DNA of 36,502 nucleotides from Acidobacteria bacterium 13_2_20CM_2_57_6. Its GTDB lineage: Bacteria; Acidobacteriota; Terriglobia; Acidiferrales; UBA7541. The DNA lies in the NCBI GenBank assembly GCA_001917435.1, contig MNEA01000159.1, positions 1 to 36,502 of the forward strand. Direction: 5' to 3'. The notes beneath the pieces were generated by a model. That model was not told the DNA's origin, ran no database searches, and was given only the letters and a program-made list of their open reading frames with translations. The number at the start of each line of letters is the position of its first letter. The stretch's first letter is position 1. This document shows, in pieces, positions 15,985 through 24,757 of this stretch. The translations under genes and the position numbers were made by a program.

Positions 15985-18900
15985 ATGGACCCCGAGAAAC
16001 TCCGGATTGCCCGTGACAAGCTCACGCGCGTCTTCCGCTACCTGGAAGCACTCAACCAGCACCGCAACCCGGCCAAGCGCCGGGTTGACGAACAGTTATG
16101 GAGTCTCTGGTTGCACAACCTCCCCGAGCATCCGTCGATAAAACGAGGAGCCGCTAAGCCTGGACCTTCAAGAGCCAAAGCGAAGGAGGCGAAGTCCGCC
16201 ACCGACGACGGCGAGGGGTTCGTTCTGAAGGTCCAGCGTCCAGCGCTTACTCGTCCCCCAGAGCCCGCTAATGAAATTGCCGCATGGCTTGAAGCGGGGT
16301 GGGAAGACCCTTCCGAAGACATCCTCGTGCGCCAAACGCGTGAGGAATCTGACGCGGCAGGAAATCCTCGCATCGTGAACTTCGATGACGACCGGGCCAG
16401 GTCCGCGGCTCTGCAACGTTGGAAGATCTCGCGCGACGAGTGGGCGAAAAACGAAAAGCCCGCTCGTCGAGCGATGAGGATCTTTGAAGTTTTGTACGCA
16501 CTGTATGGGCGCATCGATCGGGAGGCGGAGCGTGTCGAGCTTGTTCTTGGTGACGGAATCCTGAGTTGGTCCCGCCCTGAAGGTACCATCTACCACCCGA
16601 TCCTCCTCCAACGACTCCAACTGCAGTTCAATGCGGCCGTTCCGGAATTCACGCTCTCTGAAGCTGACTATCCCGTGGAGCTTTATTCAGCGCTTTTTCA
16701 GTCGATGGCCGATGTCGATGGACGCGCGATAGGCCGGTGCCGCGAAGACCTGGAGCAAGGGGGATTTCATCCCCTGATGAACGGTTCGACGTCGGGATTT
16801 CTCAAGAGGCTGGTAGTGCAATTGTCTCCGCGCGGTGAGCTCATCGAAGATGCGGCGCCGGACGAAGACCAGAGCGATCCGCGTATCGGGCGCGATCCCA
16901 TTTTATTTCTGCGCGCCCGTAACCTGGGTTTCGCCGCTGCTATCGAAGGTATCCTTTCGGACCTTCGGGTTCGCGAAGACTTGCCCTGGTCTCTCTTGAA
17001 CATTGTTGGAGAGGAATCGCCGGTGGCGGAGCTTGGAGAAGCCGGTACGCCACCCGATGGGCAATACCATGAGGCGGACGCCGAAGTCCTTCTGAGCAAG
17101 CCCGCAAATCCAGAGCAAGTGCGAATCGCAAAGCAGCTGGAGGAGTACGGAGGCGTGCTGGTTCAAGGTCCTCCGGGCACCGGAAAAACTCACACGATCG
17201 GGAATCTTGTCGGTCACTTGCTGGCCCAAGGAAAAAGCGTGCTTGTCACCAGCCATACAACGAAGGCCCTGCGAATGGTGCGGCATCACATCGTCCCCGA
17301 ACTGCGGCCCTTGTGCGTGAGCCTGCTCGAAAGTGATCTGGACAGCCGCAAACAATTGGAAAGCGCGGTTGGCTCGATTGCGGAGAGATTGTCGCGAGCC
17401 GATGCCGGTTCGCTGGAGATGGAAGCAAAGAAATTGGAAGCGGAGCGCCTGGAGCTTCTGAAAAAACTCGAAGAAATTCGCAACCAACTTTCGGATGGCC
17501 GCGCGGACGAATATCGCGACATCGTTATTTCAGGAAAGACCTGGGCTCCCGCCGATGCCGCTCGCAAAGTCGCGCAAGAAAAGGAGACCCTCGGATGGAT
17601 CCCTGGCCCGGTGGCAGCAGTTGCGCCCGTGCCGCTTTCTCCTGGTGAACTGACAGACCTCTATCGCACGAACGTTTCTCTTTCCCGCGAAGACGAAAGC
17701 GAGCTTTCCGGTCATCTTCCGGACCTTCACGACCTTCCAGGACCCGAAGAATTCGAGGGGTCCCTCAGCGAGCGGAATCGATTGAGCATGGAGGATTTGG
17801 AATTCCGCTCGGATCTTTGGCTATCTGGCGCGATGCAAGGCTCACCTGAAGAACTGGAGGTACTCTCCGCCAGCTTGAGGCAGGCCGTCGAACCTCTATC
17901 CGGGAAAGAAAAGTGGAAACTGGCCGCAGTTTACGCCGGAAAATACGGCGATGCACATCGCGTACCTTGGGACCAGTTGGTCAGCTTCGTGCGTCTCGTT
18001 CACCGCGAAGCCGCCAAGTCTCAGGAATCTTTCGTCAAGCATGGTCCCCATCTTTCAGACAACCTGTCTTACGAGGATCAGGAGCGCATCGCGGGCGAAA
18101 TCTTCGCTCACCTGGACAATGGCGGCAAGCTCGGTTCCGTTACGCTCCTCACGCACAGAGCGTGGAGCCAATTCATCGAAGCGACGAAAGTCCATAAGAT
18201 ACATCCGCGCCTCGCGGAGCATTTTCTAGCATTGGGCAGAATGGCGCGTCTTAAGAACCTGCGCGAAGAGCTGTCCGGCCGCTGGGATCGCCAGATGGCA
18301 ACTCTGGGGACGCCGCCCGCCAGCGAGGTGGGCGAAGAAATCGAAAAAACATTGTTGCAATATTGCGATTCGATCGAAGAGTGCTTGAGCTGGCACAACC
18401 ACACCTGGCGACCGCTCCAGCAACAACTTGAGGACCTTGGTTTTCGCTGGGAAAAATTCCTTGCTGAGCAACCTGCCGTCGTCGGCGCCGATGGAGAATT
18501 GGTGCGCATCGGCAAAGCGGTCAACGATTCCCTGCTGACCATCCTCGACTCTCGCTTCAAGAAACTGAGGCTGCTTCAACTTGAGGCAGAGATCCGCGAT
18601 CTTAAGGCGCGTCTCAAGCTTGCTGCGCGCGTCGCTAAGTCGTCGAAGGCCACTGCCAAACTTCTTGCCGCCGTGAGTGACGAGGATTCCGGTGAATACC
18701 GCGACGCCTACGAGCGTCTCCTCGAACTCAAAAGCCGCCAGGCGGACCTCGATCTTCGTCGCGCCTTGCTCAGCAAGCTCGAAAGCGCCGCCCCCGCGTG
18801 GGCAGGCGCCATCCGCAATAGAACCAGCGTACACGGACGCGGCGAACCACCGCGTGATCCGACCGCGGCGTGGACTTGGCGCCAGCTCAACGACGAACTG

Positions 18901-20577
18901 GATCGTCGGGCCAGTATTTCGCTTGAAACGCTCCAGACGAAAAGCGAAAAACTCCGGGAGCAGCTGCGCCGCGTTACCGTAAGCCTGATCGACAAGCGCG
19001 CATGGTCGGCCCAGGCTCGACGCACTTCGCCGCGCCAGCGTCAGGCACTAGTCGGGTGGCTGGACACCATTCGCCGCATCGGCAAAGGCCACGGAATCCG
19101 CGTTTCTCTCCTGCGCGCAGAAGCCGCCAGAAAAATGTCCGAGTGCCGCAGCGCTGTCCCTGTTTGGGTTATGCCTCTATCCAGGGTAGTGGAGAATTTC
19201 GACCCTCACATAACGCGCTTTGACGTGGTCATCATCGATGAAGCCAGCCAGAGTGACGTCATGGCTCTTGTGGCTCTCTATCTCGGGAAGACCGTCCTCG
19301 TCGTTGGCGACCACGAGCAGGTAAGCCCCTCCGCGGTTGGTCAGGATTTGGGGATCATCCAAAACCTTATCTTCCAATACTTGCCCGGAATTCCAAACTC
19401 CGATCTTTACGACGGTCAAATTTCAATCTATGACCTGGCGCGACAATCTTTCGGCGGCACGACCTGCCTGGTTGAACATTTCCGCTGCGTGCCGGAGATC
19501 ATCCAATTCAGCAACATGATTTCCTACGATCACCGCATCAAGCCATTGCGTGATGCCAGTCGGGTTCAGCTCCGTCCTCATACCATCGCGTATCGGGTGG
19601 CTGGCTCCAGCCGCGACGGCAAAATCAATCGCCAGGAAGCGTTAGGAGTGGCCTCACTGCTGACCGCCGCGATGGAGCAGCCCGAATACAAGAAGAATGA
19701 CGCGGGCCAACCCACCACGTTTGGAGTGGTTTCGCTTGTCGGCGACGAACAAGCCCTTGAAATCGATAATCTACTCCGCAAGCACATCTCGCCGGACAGT
19801 TACGAACTCCATCGCCTCCTTTGCGGAAACGCCGCTCAATTCCAGGGCGACGAGCGCGACATTGTGTTTATCTCGCTCGTGGACGCGGCGCAGCGAGGTC
19901 CGCTCTCCCTTCGAGACCAAGAATTATTCAAGCAGCGTTTCAACGTCGCTGCTAGCCGAGCACGCGATCAGATGTGGGTCGTACACTCGCTTAGCCCGCA
20001 GAATGATTTGAAGCCGGACGATTTGCGCCGCCAACTCATCGAGCACGCCCAAGATCCCAGCCGGCTCATGCACGCGCTCGAAGAAAAAGAAAAACGCACG
20101 CAATCTCCTTTCGAGCGGGAAGTCATGAAATGTCTCGTGGCTGCCGGATATCGAGTGGCTGCACATTGGCGTGTTGGCGCTTTTCGAATCGATCTGGTTG
20201 TGGAGGGCGACGGCCGACGCTTGGCGATCGAGTGCGATGGCGATCGCTACTATCCGCTCGAAAAACTGCCGCAAGACATGGACCGGCAGGCTGTTCTCGA
20301 ACGTATGGGGTGGATCTTCGCTCGCGTCCGCGGAACCGAGTTCTTCCGCAATCCAGAGCGGGCAATGAAACCCGTTTACGACAAGCTCCAGCACTTGGAG
20401 ATCTCGCCTAATAGCGCGAGTCCGTCGACTAGCAAAAAAGCACAGCCGCTAGCTGACCTGATCGACCGCGTTATCACCCGGGCGGAAGAGTTGCGACGGG
20501 CGTGGGCGGGCCCCGAGCAGAATTCTCCCCGACGACAAGCGTCATCACAGGCTGCCGGACAAGTCACCGTGTCGTGA
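15985..20577 (+). CDS. SF1 helicase fused to a C-terminal PD-(D/E)XK (MTES_1575-type) nuclease
   Basis: A 1530-residue protein. SF1 (UPF1/Dna2-like) motifs are split by a long insert. Walker A GPPGTGKT is at residues 395-402, DEASQ at about 1085, GDHEQVSPS at about 1108, EHFRC at about 1164, QFQGDERD at 1285 and VAASRARDQ at about 1321. The insert between motifs I and II (about 450-1070) has charged, coiled-coil-like helices. The last ~150 residues contain a restriction-endonuclease fold, FRIDLVVEG (Asp1403) and IECDG (Glu1416), ending with WIFARVRGTEFFRNP as in the REase_MTES_1575 family. The protein probably unwinds and cuts nucleic acid. It has no operon partner. Similar fusions occur in defence contexts, but a repair role is equally possible. 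Confidence 0.85.
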   Translation: MDPEKLRIARDKLTRVFRYLEALNQHRNPAKRRVDEQLWSLWLHNLPEHPSIKRGAAKPGPSRAKAKEAKSATDDGEGFVLKVQRPALTRPPEPANEIAAWLEAGWEDPSEDILVRQTREESDAAGNPRIVNFDDDRARSAALQRWKISRDEWAKNEKPARRAMRIFEVLYALYGRIDREAERVELVLGDGILSWSRPEGTIYHPILLQRLQLQFNAAVPEFTLSEADYPVELYSALFQSMADVDGRAIGRCREDLEQGGFHPLMNGSTSGFLKRLVVQLSPRGELIEDAAPDEDQSDPRIGRDPILFLRARNLGFAAAIEGILSDLRVREDLPWSLLNIVGEESPVAELGEAGTPPDGQYHEADAEVLLSKPANPEQVRIAKQLEEYGGVLVQGPPGTGKTHTIGNLVGHLLAQGKSVLVTSHTTKALRMVRHHIVPELRPLCVSLLESDLDSRKQLESAVGSIAERLSRADAGSLEMEAKKLEAERLELLKKLEEIRNQLSDGRADEYRDIVISGKTWAPADAARKVAQEKETLGWIPGPVAAVAPVPLSPGELTDLYRTNVSLSREDESELSGHLPDLHDLPGPEEFEGSLSERNRLSMEDLEFRSDLWLSGAMQGSPEELEVLSASLRQAVEPLSGKEKWKLAAVYAGKYGDAHRVPWDQLVSFVRLVHREAAKSQESFVKHGPHLSDNLSYEDQERIAGEIFAHLDNGGKLGSVTLLTHRAWSQFIEATKVHKIHPRLAEHFLALGRMARLKNLREELSGRWDRQMATLGTPPASEVGEEIEKTLLQYCDSIEECLSWHNHTWRPLQQQLEDLGFRWEKFLAEQPAVVGADGELVRIGKAVNDSLLTILDSRFKKLRLLQLEAEIRDLKARLKLAARVAKSSKATAKLLAAVSDEDSGEYRDAYERLLELKSRQADLDLRRALLSKLESAAPAWAGAIRNRTSVHGRGEPPRDPTAAWTWRQLNDELDRRASISLETLQTKSEKLREQLRRVTVSLIDKRAWSAQARRTSPRQRQALVGWLDTIRRIGKGHGIRVSLLRAEAARKMSECRSAVPVWVMPLSRVVENFDPHITRFDVVIIDEASQSDVMALVALYLGKTVLVVGDHEQVSPSAVGQDLGIIQNLIFQYLPGIPNSDLYDGQISIYDLARQSFGGTTCLVEHFRCVPEIIQFSNMISYDHRIKPLRDASRVQLRPHTIAYRVAGSSRDGKINRQEALGVASLLTAAMEQPEYKKNDAGQPTTFGVVSLVGDEQALEIDNLLRKHISPDSYELHRLLCGNAAQFQGDERDIVFISLVDAAQRGPLSLRDQELFKQRFNVAASRARDQMWVVHSLSPQNDLKPDDLRRQLIEHAQDPSRLMHALEEKEKRTQSPFEREVMKCLVAAGYRVAAHWRVGAFRIDLVVEGDGRRLAIECDGDRYYPLEKLPQDMDRQAVLERMGWIFARVRGTEFFRNPERAMKPVYDKLQHLEISPNSASPSTSKKAQPLADLIDRVITRAEELRRAWAGPEQNSPRRQASSQAAGQVTVS

Positions 20578-20683
20578 GGTATGTTGCAGTTCTTGAGCTA
20601 GTCGAGGAGCCTGCTTCCCTTCTATTTGGAACGAAAGAGCTTGATTTATGGTGAGATAGAGTGGATTTCGTTTCTATGGTGGG

Positions 20684-21379
20684 CTAGGCGCATTTCCCGC
20701 TGAGAGGCACCTGCCGCCCCGGCATGGGTGGCACCCATTCCAAGTGAAGGCTCTCCTGCAGTAATTCGCGCAAGCGCCTGCGTGCCCGGTGAAGCTGAGC
20801 CTTCGAGTTGCCGATCGACCAGTCCATGATTTGCGCAATTTCCTTGTGCTTGTAACCCTGGATGTCGTGTAGCTCGACAACCAACTTGTGAGACGGTGGC
20901 AGTTGCTTGATCGCTCTTTCCAGATTCAGGCGGTCGATCGAGCCAGCCAGTTGCAAGTCGGGAGCACCGACTTCCTCACGCCGCCCACAGCGATTGCCAT
21001 CCGATTCTTCGAAATTTTCTTGCGAAGCTTCCGGCAAGGACTTCTTGCGAAAGCGCATCAAAACCAAATTAACTGCGATGCGATGCAGCCAGGTGGAAAA
21101 AGCCGATTCGCCACGAAACGTCTGAATCTTGCGCAACACGGTCAAGAATGCTTCCTGCGTGAGATCCTCCGCTTCCGTCGAGTTTCCCGCCATACGCAGG
21201 CACAGGGCATAGATACGCCGACAATGCGCGCGGTAAATTCGCTCAAAGGCATCGGCGTCTCCGCGCTGAGCTCTTCGTATGGTTTCACTCTCTGATAATC
21301 CGGCCCATTCGGGCCGCGAGGGCTCCGCGAAACTGGCTTGTTCCCAGAAAGTTTGCCCGGTTGTGTAAGAACCAATCAT
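20684..21379 (-). CDS. ECF (extracytoplasmic function) sigma-70 factor
   Basis: A 231-residue sigma factor. Region 2 is at about 30-105 (RRAQRGDADAFERIYRAH, AEDLTQEAFLTVLRKIQTF, STWLHRIAVNLVLMRFRKK), and region 4 at about 150-215 (IKQLPPSHKLVVELHDIQGYKHKEIAQIM, then KAQLHRARRRLRELL). A variable linker separates them. The C-terminal tail of about 15 residues is proline-rich. No anti-sigma gene with a membrane helix or zinc motif is adjacent, so its control is unclear. GGAAAAGAACGAAG precedes the ATG. It lies downstream of the YVTN gene on the same strand. Confidence 0.92.
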   Translation of the reverse strand: MIGSYTTGQTFWEQASFAEPSRPEWAGLSESETIRRAQRGDADAFERIYRAHCRRIYALCLRMAGNSTEAEDLTQEAFLTVLRKIQTFRGESAFSTWLHRIAVNLVLMRFRKKSLPEASQENFEESDGNRCGRREEVGAPDLQLAGSIDRLNLERAIKQLPPSHKLVVELHDIQGYKHKEIAQIMDWSIGNSKAQLHRARRRLRELLQESLHLEWVPPMPGRQVPLSGKCA

Positions 21380-21394
21380 CTTCGTTCTTTTCCG

Positions 21395-21640
21395 TCAAGC
21401 AAGTGTAAGAGCTAGTCGCGACTGGAAGAATCGGAGCAACTCTGCGGCCATACGCTCCTTGATTTTGGTAACAGGCTGAAATTTCAAAAGTGTAGAGTGC
21501 AGTTGTGACGCAGCTCTACTCCGAGCAGACAGCTTGAAGCGTGTAGATTTTTCCAAACGCGCGGATTTCTTGCTTGAGCCGCAATTCAAGTCCACTTTTC
21601 CGCCAACTTCTGTCAACCAATCGCGTTGAGTTCGTGTCAT
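21395..21640 (-). CDS. Doubtful small basic ORF between YVTN and sigma genes
   Basis: An 81-codon frame whose ATG overlaps the stop of the YVTN gene (ATGA), which is how coupled genes look. The product is basic and Ser/Arg/Leu-rich with no recognisable domain, no membrane helix and no anti-sigma zinc motif. It ends 15 bp before the sigma factor ATG. The overlap is the only support. The stretch could instead be the sigma gene's promoter region. Confidence 0.25.
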   Translation of the reverse strand: MTRTQRDWLTEVGGKVDLNCGSSKKSARLEKSTRFKLSARSRAASQLHSTLLKFQPVTKIKERMAAELLRFFQSRLALTLA

Positions 21641-22668
21641 GGCTTTATGGCAATGCCTTCTGGGAAAAGCGCCGCTCCCGAAATGGTTGCAACCACGGTG
21701 TTGGTGGCTGTGCTGACTACTGAGACGTCGTTGGACATTCTATTGGAGACGTAGGCGAAGGCTCCGTCTGGAGTAATGGCCACGCCTCTGGGAATGCTTC
21801 CTACTGGGACGGAAGTTGTCACGCTGTTGCTGGCAGTGCTGATCACGGCGACGATGTTATTTCCGTTGGTTGCCACATAGCCGGAGGTTCCGTCAGGAGT
21901 GATGGCAATGGCAATGGGGTAATCTGGCGCCGCAATGGTATTCACAACGGCGTTGGTGGCCGTGCTGACCACAGAGACACCCGCTGACAAATAATTTGCA
22001 ACATAGGCAAAAGCCCCGTTTGGGGTGATGGCCAAGCCAGCCGGGTTGTTACCCACCGGAATGGTGGCCACGACCGTGTTGGTTCTAGTATCAATCACCG
22101 ATACGTCGTTCGTGGCCTGGTTTGTGACGTAGGCGAACGCACCATTCGGCGTAACCGCCACGCCCCAGGGGTTCACCCCAACTGCGATAGTGGCAACGAC
22201 CGTCCGCGTTGCGGTGTCAATTACGGAAACGTCATTGGAATTTTGATTCGCGACGTACGCGAGAGCTCCGTTGGGAGTAAAAGCCACTCCAACTGGGAAG
22301 CGCCCGACGGGTATGGTGGTCACCACGGTGTTGTCGGCAGTGCTTATGACAGAAACATCGTTATTGGAAAGGAACCACCCGGAATCAGTCACGTAAGCAA
22401 AGGCTCCGTCCGGCGAAATAGCGGCTTGAAGTGGCTGAACCCCGACTGGGATGACGGCGACCACAGAATTGTTTGCCGTGTTAATCACAGAGACGGAGTT
22501 CGATTTGTGGGTTGGCACATAGGCGTAGGACTGGGCTGCCGCTGGAACACTCGATAAAGCGACAAATAAGGCCAAGGACAGCCATGCGAACAGCCGGAAG
22601 CGGTTCAACTTACGGTCTTTTTGCAACATCCTGGGCGTCCACGCATATACGTGATCAGCAATCCTCAT
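21637..22668 (-). CDS. Secreted YVTN-family beta-propeller protein
   Basis: A 343-residue protein with an N-terminal signal peptide (FAWLSLALFVALSSVPAAAQ) followed by about seven repeats of 41-43 residues. Each repeat has the form NDVSVIDTATNTVVATIPVG..PxGVAITPNGAFAYV. This is the 40-residue YVTN beta-propeller repeat, expected to fold into a seven-bladed propeller in the periplasm or outside the cell. Such proteins are abundant in Acidobacteriota and usually have no assigned enzyme activity. ATG 22668 is chosen; an internal ATG at 22629 also leaves the signal peptide intact. The 3' end overlaps the next small ORF by ATGA. Confidence 0.88.
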   Translation of the reverse strand: MRIADHVYAWTPRMLQKDRKLNRFRLFAWLSLALFVALSSVPAAAQSYAYVPTHKSNSVSVINTANNSVVAVIPVGVQPLQAAISPDGAFAYVTDSGWFLSNNDVSVISTADNTVVTTIPVGRFPVGVAFTPNGALAYVANQNSNDVSVIDTATRTVVATIAVGVNPWGVAVTPNGAFAYVTNQATNDVSVIDTRTNTVVATIPVGNNPAGLAITPNGAFAYVANYLSAGVSVVSTATNAVVNTIAAPDYPIAIAITPDGTSGYVATNGNNIVAVISTASNSVTTSVPVGSIPRGVAITPDGAFAYVSNRMSNDVSVVSTATNTVVATISGAALFPEGIAIKP

Positions 22669-23057
22669 CCCTTCGTTCCCCCATTGGTCTTGGATCGAAC
22701 CGGCCGGTAGTTCGCGTATTCAAGGAATCAATCCTCCCCATAGCAAGTACCTCAACGTGGGCCGCACAACAATCCGGTGAGTACCCCCATCCGTAGGACA
22801 AACACAGTCCAAAGCCGCATCGGGAAATCCCCTGAGATGAGCTAAGAAGAAAGGGCTAGCTAGTCAGTCGCGGATTGCGCGTTTGGATAGAGCTCAGAAT
22901 GAGGGTAATCTATAGGCTAAGGTCTTTACCTGAGGTCGATGCAGGGAATTACTTGATTGAGAAGGCAGGTCTCAGATGGTATTGCCTATCAAGGTTCCTG
23001 TGCATTTAACCGAATTGACCTGAAAAAGGACTGTTCGAGCCGAGGAGAAAAACCTTG
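22669..23057. other. Divergent intergenic region between YVTN and stressosome operon
   Basis: 389 bp with no convincing ORF. It contains one copy of a motif shared with two other intergenic regions (22770-22788), about 100 bp upstream of the YVTN gene. A weaker resemblance, ATCGGGAAATCCCC, lies at 22819-22832. The rsbR ribosome site GAGGAG is at 23042-23047. No terminator was seen. Confidence 0.5.
22770..22788 (-). promoter_or_regulatory. Shared intergenic motif, copy 1
   Basis: The + strand reads CAATCCGGTGAGTACCCCC. Its reverse complement closely matches GGGTAATTCACCGGATTG at 29232 and GGGGAACCACCCGATTG at 28486. All three are in non-coding DNA next to signalling genes. It is a candidate binding site for the NarL-type regulators in this window. 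Confidence 0.45.
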
Positions 23058-23948
23058 ATGTCGAAACGTGATGTTGCGTCCGTTCCTCCCGAATCAAAGC
23101 GAAACGAAGAACCTTCTGAGCTTTTACGGGAACTCGTGGCCCACCTCCGGCAGAATCGAACCCAATTGCGCGAGGAATGGGTGGTGCGCATCTCTGAGAC
23201 ACGCCTGCTCACCGCGATGACCAAAGAAGAGATATTCGCGGAAGCGACCTCGGTGTACGACAGTTACGTTGAAGCTCTCGAAACCGAGGCGTTCGAGGCG
23301 CTGCAAGCTTACGCGCGAAACCTCTCTGAACGCATTATCCCGCGCGGTGTCGAGACGCACGAAGTCGTGGGGATCGTGCTGTTGTTGCGCGACGTCCTTG
23401 CGCGGTCCCTATTCGCGAAATACCAGAACGATTTCAAGAAACTGAATCGCATCCTGGATGCCTACGAGCCAGCGGCGAACCGCATCGCAAACACGGTGGC
23501 GGTCGGTTTCGTGCAAGAGCGCGAGCGCGTTATTCGCCAGCAACAGGAAGCGATCCGCGAACTTTCCACGCCCGTTCTCCAGGTGCGTGAACGGCTGCTG
23601 ATTCTTCCTATCATCGGCGTCATCGACCCACAGCGCGCCCGCCAATTGACCGAGCAACTCCTTCGTGGAATTCGCACCAACCGCGCCAAAGTCGTGGTGA
23701 TTGATATCACCGGTGTGGCAGCCATGGACGTCACCGTGGCAAACCACTTGGTGCAAACGGTAGAGGCGTCGCGACTCCTCGGCGCGACCGTCATCGTTAC
23801 CGGGCTTTCGCCGGAGATTGCGCAAACGCTTGTGACTATCGGTGTGGACCTCGGCAAGATGAACACCGTCGGCGACCTTCAGGGCGGCATCGAGCAGGCG
23901 GAAAGACTTTTGGGATACAAAGTTGCGACACTAGCAGAACCACGCTAG
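23058..23948 (+). CDS. rsbR: RsbR-type stressosome sensor/scaffold protein
   Basis: A 296-residue protein with an N-terminal all-helical RsbRD-type domain (about 15-160, LREEWVVRISETRLLTAMTK) and a C-terminal STAS domain (about 175-290: LLILPIIGVIDPQRARQL, VVVIDITGVAAMD, GLSPEIAQTLVTIGVDL). With RsbS it would build the stressosome, a large cytoplasmic complex that holds the kinase RsbT. At the place of the phosphorylatable Thr of Bacillus RsbRA (VDT.VA) this protein has MDVTVA: Val, with Thr shifted by one. The N-terminal domain is not a haem globin-like domain I can recognise, so the signal is unknown. ATG 23058 follows GAGGAG; an in-frame TTG lies one codon earlier. It is the first gene of a six-gene operon. 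Confidence 0.9.
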   Translation: MSKRDVASVPPESKRNEEPSELLRELVAHLRQNRTQLREEWVVRISETRLLTAMTKEEIFAEATSVYDSYVEALETEAFEALQAYARNLSERIIPRGVETHEVVGIVLLLRDVLARSLFAKYQNDFKKLNRILDAYEPAANRIANTVAVGFVQERERVIRQQQEAIRELSTPVLQVRERLLILPIIGVIDPQRARQLTEQLLRGIRTNRAKVVVIDITGVAAMDVTVANHLVQTVEASRLLGATVIVTGLSPEIAQTLVTIGVDLGKMNTVGDLQGGIEQAERLLGYKVATLAEPR

Positions 23949-23969
23949 ACAAAGTGGAGAAAGGGCCAA

Positions 23970-24332
23970 GTGGAAGTCCCGATTCTCAAGCAGGGCGCGT
24001 TCCTGATCGCAACCTTTCAAGCCGCTCTCTCGGACGCGGACCTCAACCAACTGCGCATGGGTTTAGTCCAGCAAGTTGTTAAATTTCGTTCGCGTGCGGT
24101 GATTGTCGATGTTACCGCAATGGACGTGATGGACTCGTTTGCGTCCAGGACATTGCGCGAGATTGCGCACATGATCCGGCTACGCGGTGCAGAGACGGTC
24201 ATTGTTGGAATTCAGCCGGAAGTAGCTTTTGCAATGGTGCAACTGGGCTTAACGCTGGAAGGCGTGGCGACTGCGCTAGACCTGGAAGAAGGTTTGGCAT
24301 ACTTAAACGAAAAGTTCAAAACCACGAACTGA
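23970..24332 (+). CDS. rsbS: RsbS-type STAS scaffold protein
   Basis: A 120-residue single STAS domain (VPILKQGAFLIATFQ, VIVDVTAMDVMDSFASRTL, GIQPEVAFAMVQLGL). The MDSFA serine corresponds to Ser59 of Bacillus RsbS, the residue phosphorylated by RsbT to release the kinase. RsbS forms the stressosome core with RsbR. The start is GTG with GAGAAAGGG upstream. The gene follows rsbR by 21 bp and precedes rsbT by 12 bp. Confidence 0.92.
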   Translation: MEVPILKQGAFLIATFQAALSDADLNQLRMGLVQQVVKFRSRAVIVDVTAMDVMDSFASRTLREIAHMIRLRGAETVIVGIQPEVAFAMVQLGLTLEGVATALDLEEGLAYLNEKFKTTN

Positions 24333-24344
24333 AAGTGAGCGATT

Positions 24345-24749
24345 GTGTCGGTTGGGGAAATCCGGGTGGCAATCAACTCCGACCAGGACATCGTCTCAGC
24401 CCGCCAGAAGGGCCGGGTGGTGGCGAATGAGCTTGGTTTTTCTTCAGGTGACGCCACGCTCATTGCGACGGCAATTTCGGAACTCGCGCGAAACATCGTG
24501 TCCTACGCCCGCAAGGGACAAATCACGATAAGGCAAGTGAATGGTCTTAACCGAAGAGGCATTGCTGTCATAGCCGATGACGAGGGTCCTGGGATCGCCG
24601 ATATTCGCCAAGCACTGCGCGATGGCTTTTCTACTTCTGGAAGCCTGGGACTTGGACTGCCGGGGGTGCGTCGATTGATGGACGAATTCGAGATTACTTC
24701 CCAACTCGGCAAGGGAACAACTGTGATGGTGAAGAAGTGGAGACCGTAA
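24345..24749 (+). CDS. rsbT: RsbT-type serine/threonine kinase (GHKL fold)
   Basis: A 134-residue switch kinase with the Bergerat ATP fold. It has an N-box ELARNIVSYA, a G1 box DDEGPGI, and a G2 region GSLGLGLPGVRRLMDEF followed by GKGTTV. RsbT phosphorylates RsbS and RsbR. Once free of the stressosome it binds the N-terminal domain of RsbU in Bacillus. Here the only protein with such a domain is the histidine kinase two genes downstream, which is therefore its likely target. The start is GTG. Confidence 0.93.
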   Translation: MSVGEIRVAINSDQDIVSARQKGRVVANELGFSSGDATLIATAISELARNIVSYARKGQITIRQVNGLNRRGIAVIADDEGPGIADIRQALRDGFSTSGSLGLGLPGVRRLMDEFEITSQLGKGTTVMVKKWRP

Positions 24750-24757
24750 AGGAACCG

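Noticed and set aside
15985..20577. Core of a multi-gene BREX, DISARM or restriction-modification system
   Set aside because: No methyltransferase, PglZ, Lon-like or specificity gene lies nearby. The neighbours are a lipoprotein and a sigma factor, so at most it is a single-gene system.
21395..21640. Anti-sigma factor for the ECF sigma gene
   Set aside because: The small ORF has no membrane helix, no HxxxCxxC zinc motif and follows no known anti-sigma pattern. It was kept only as a doubtful ORF.
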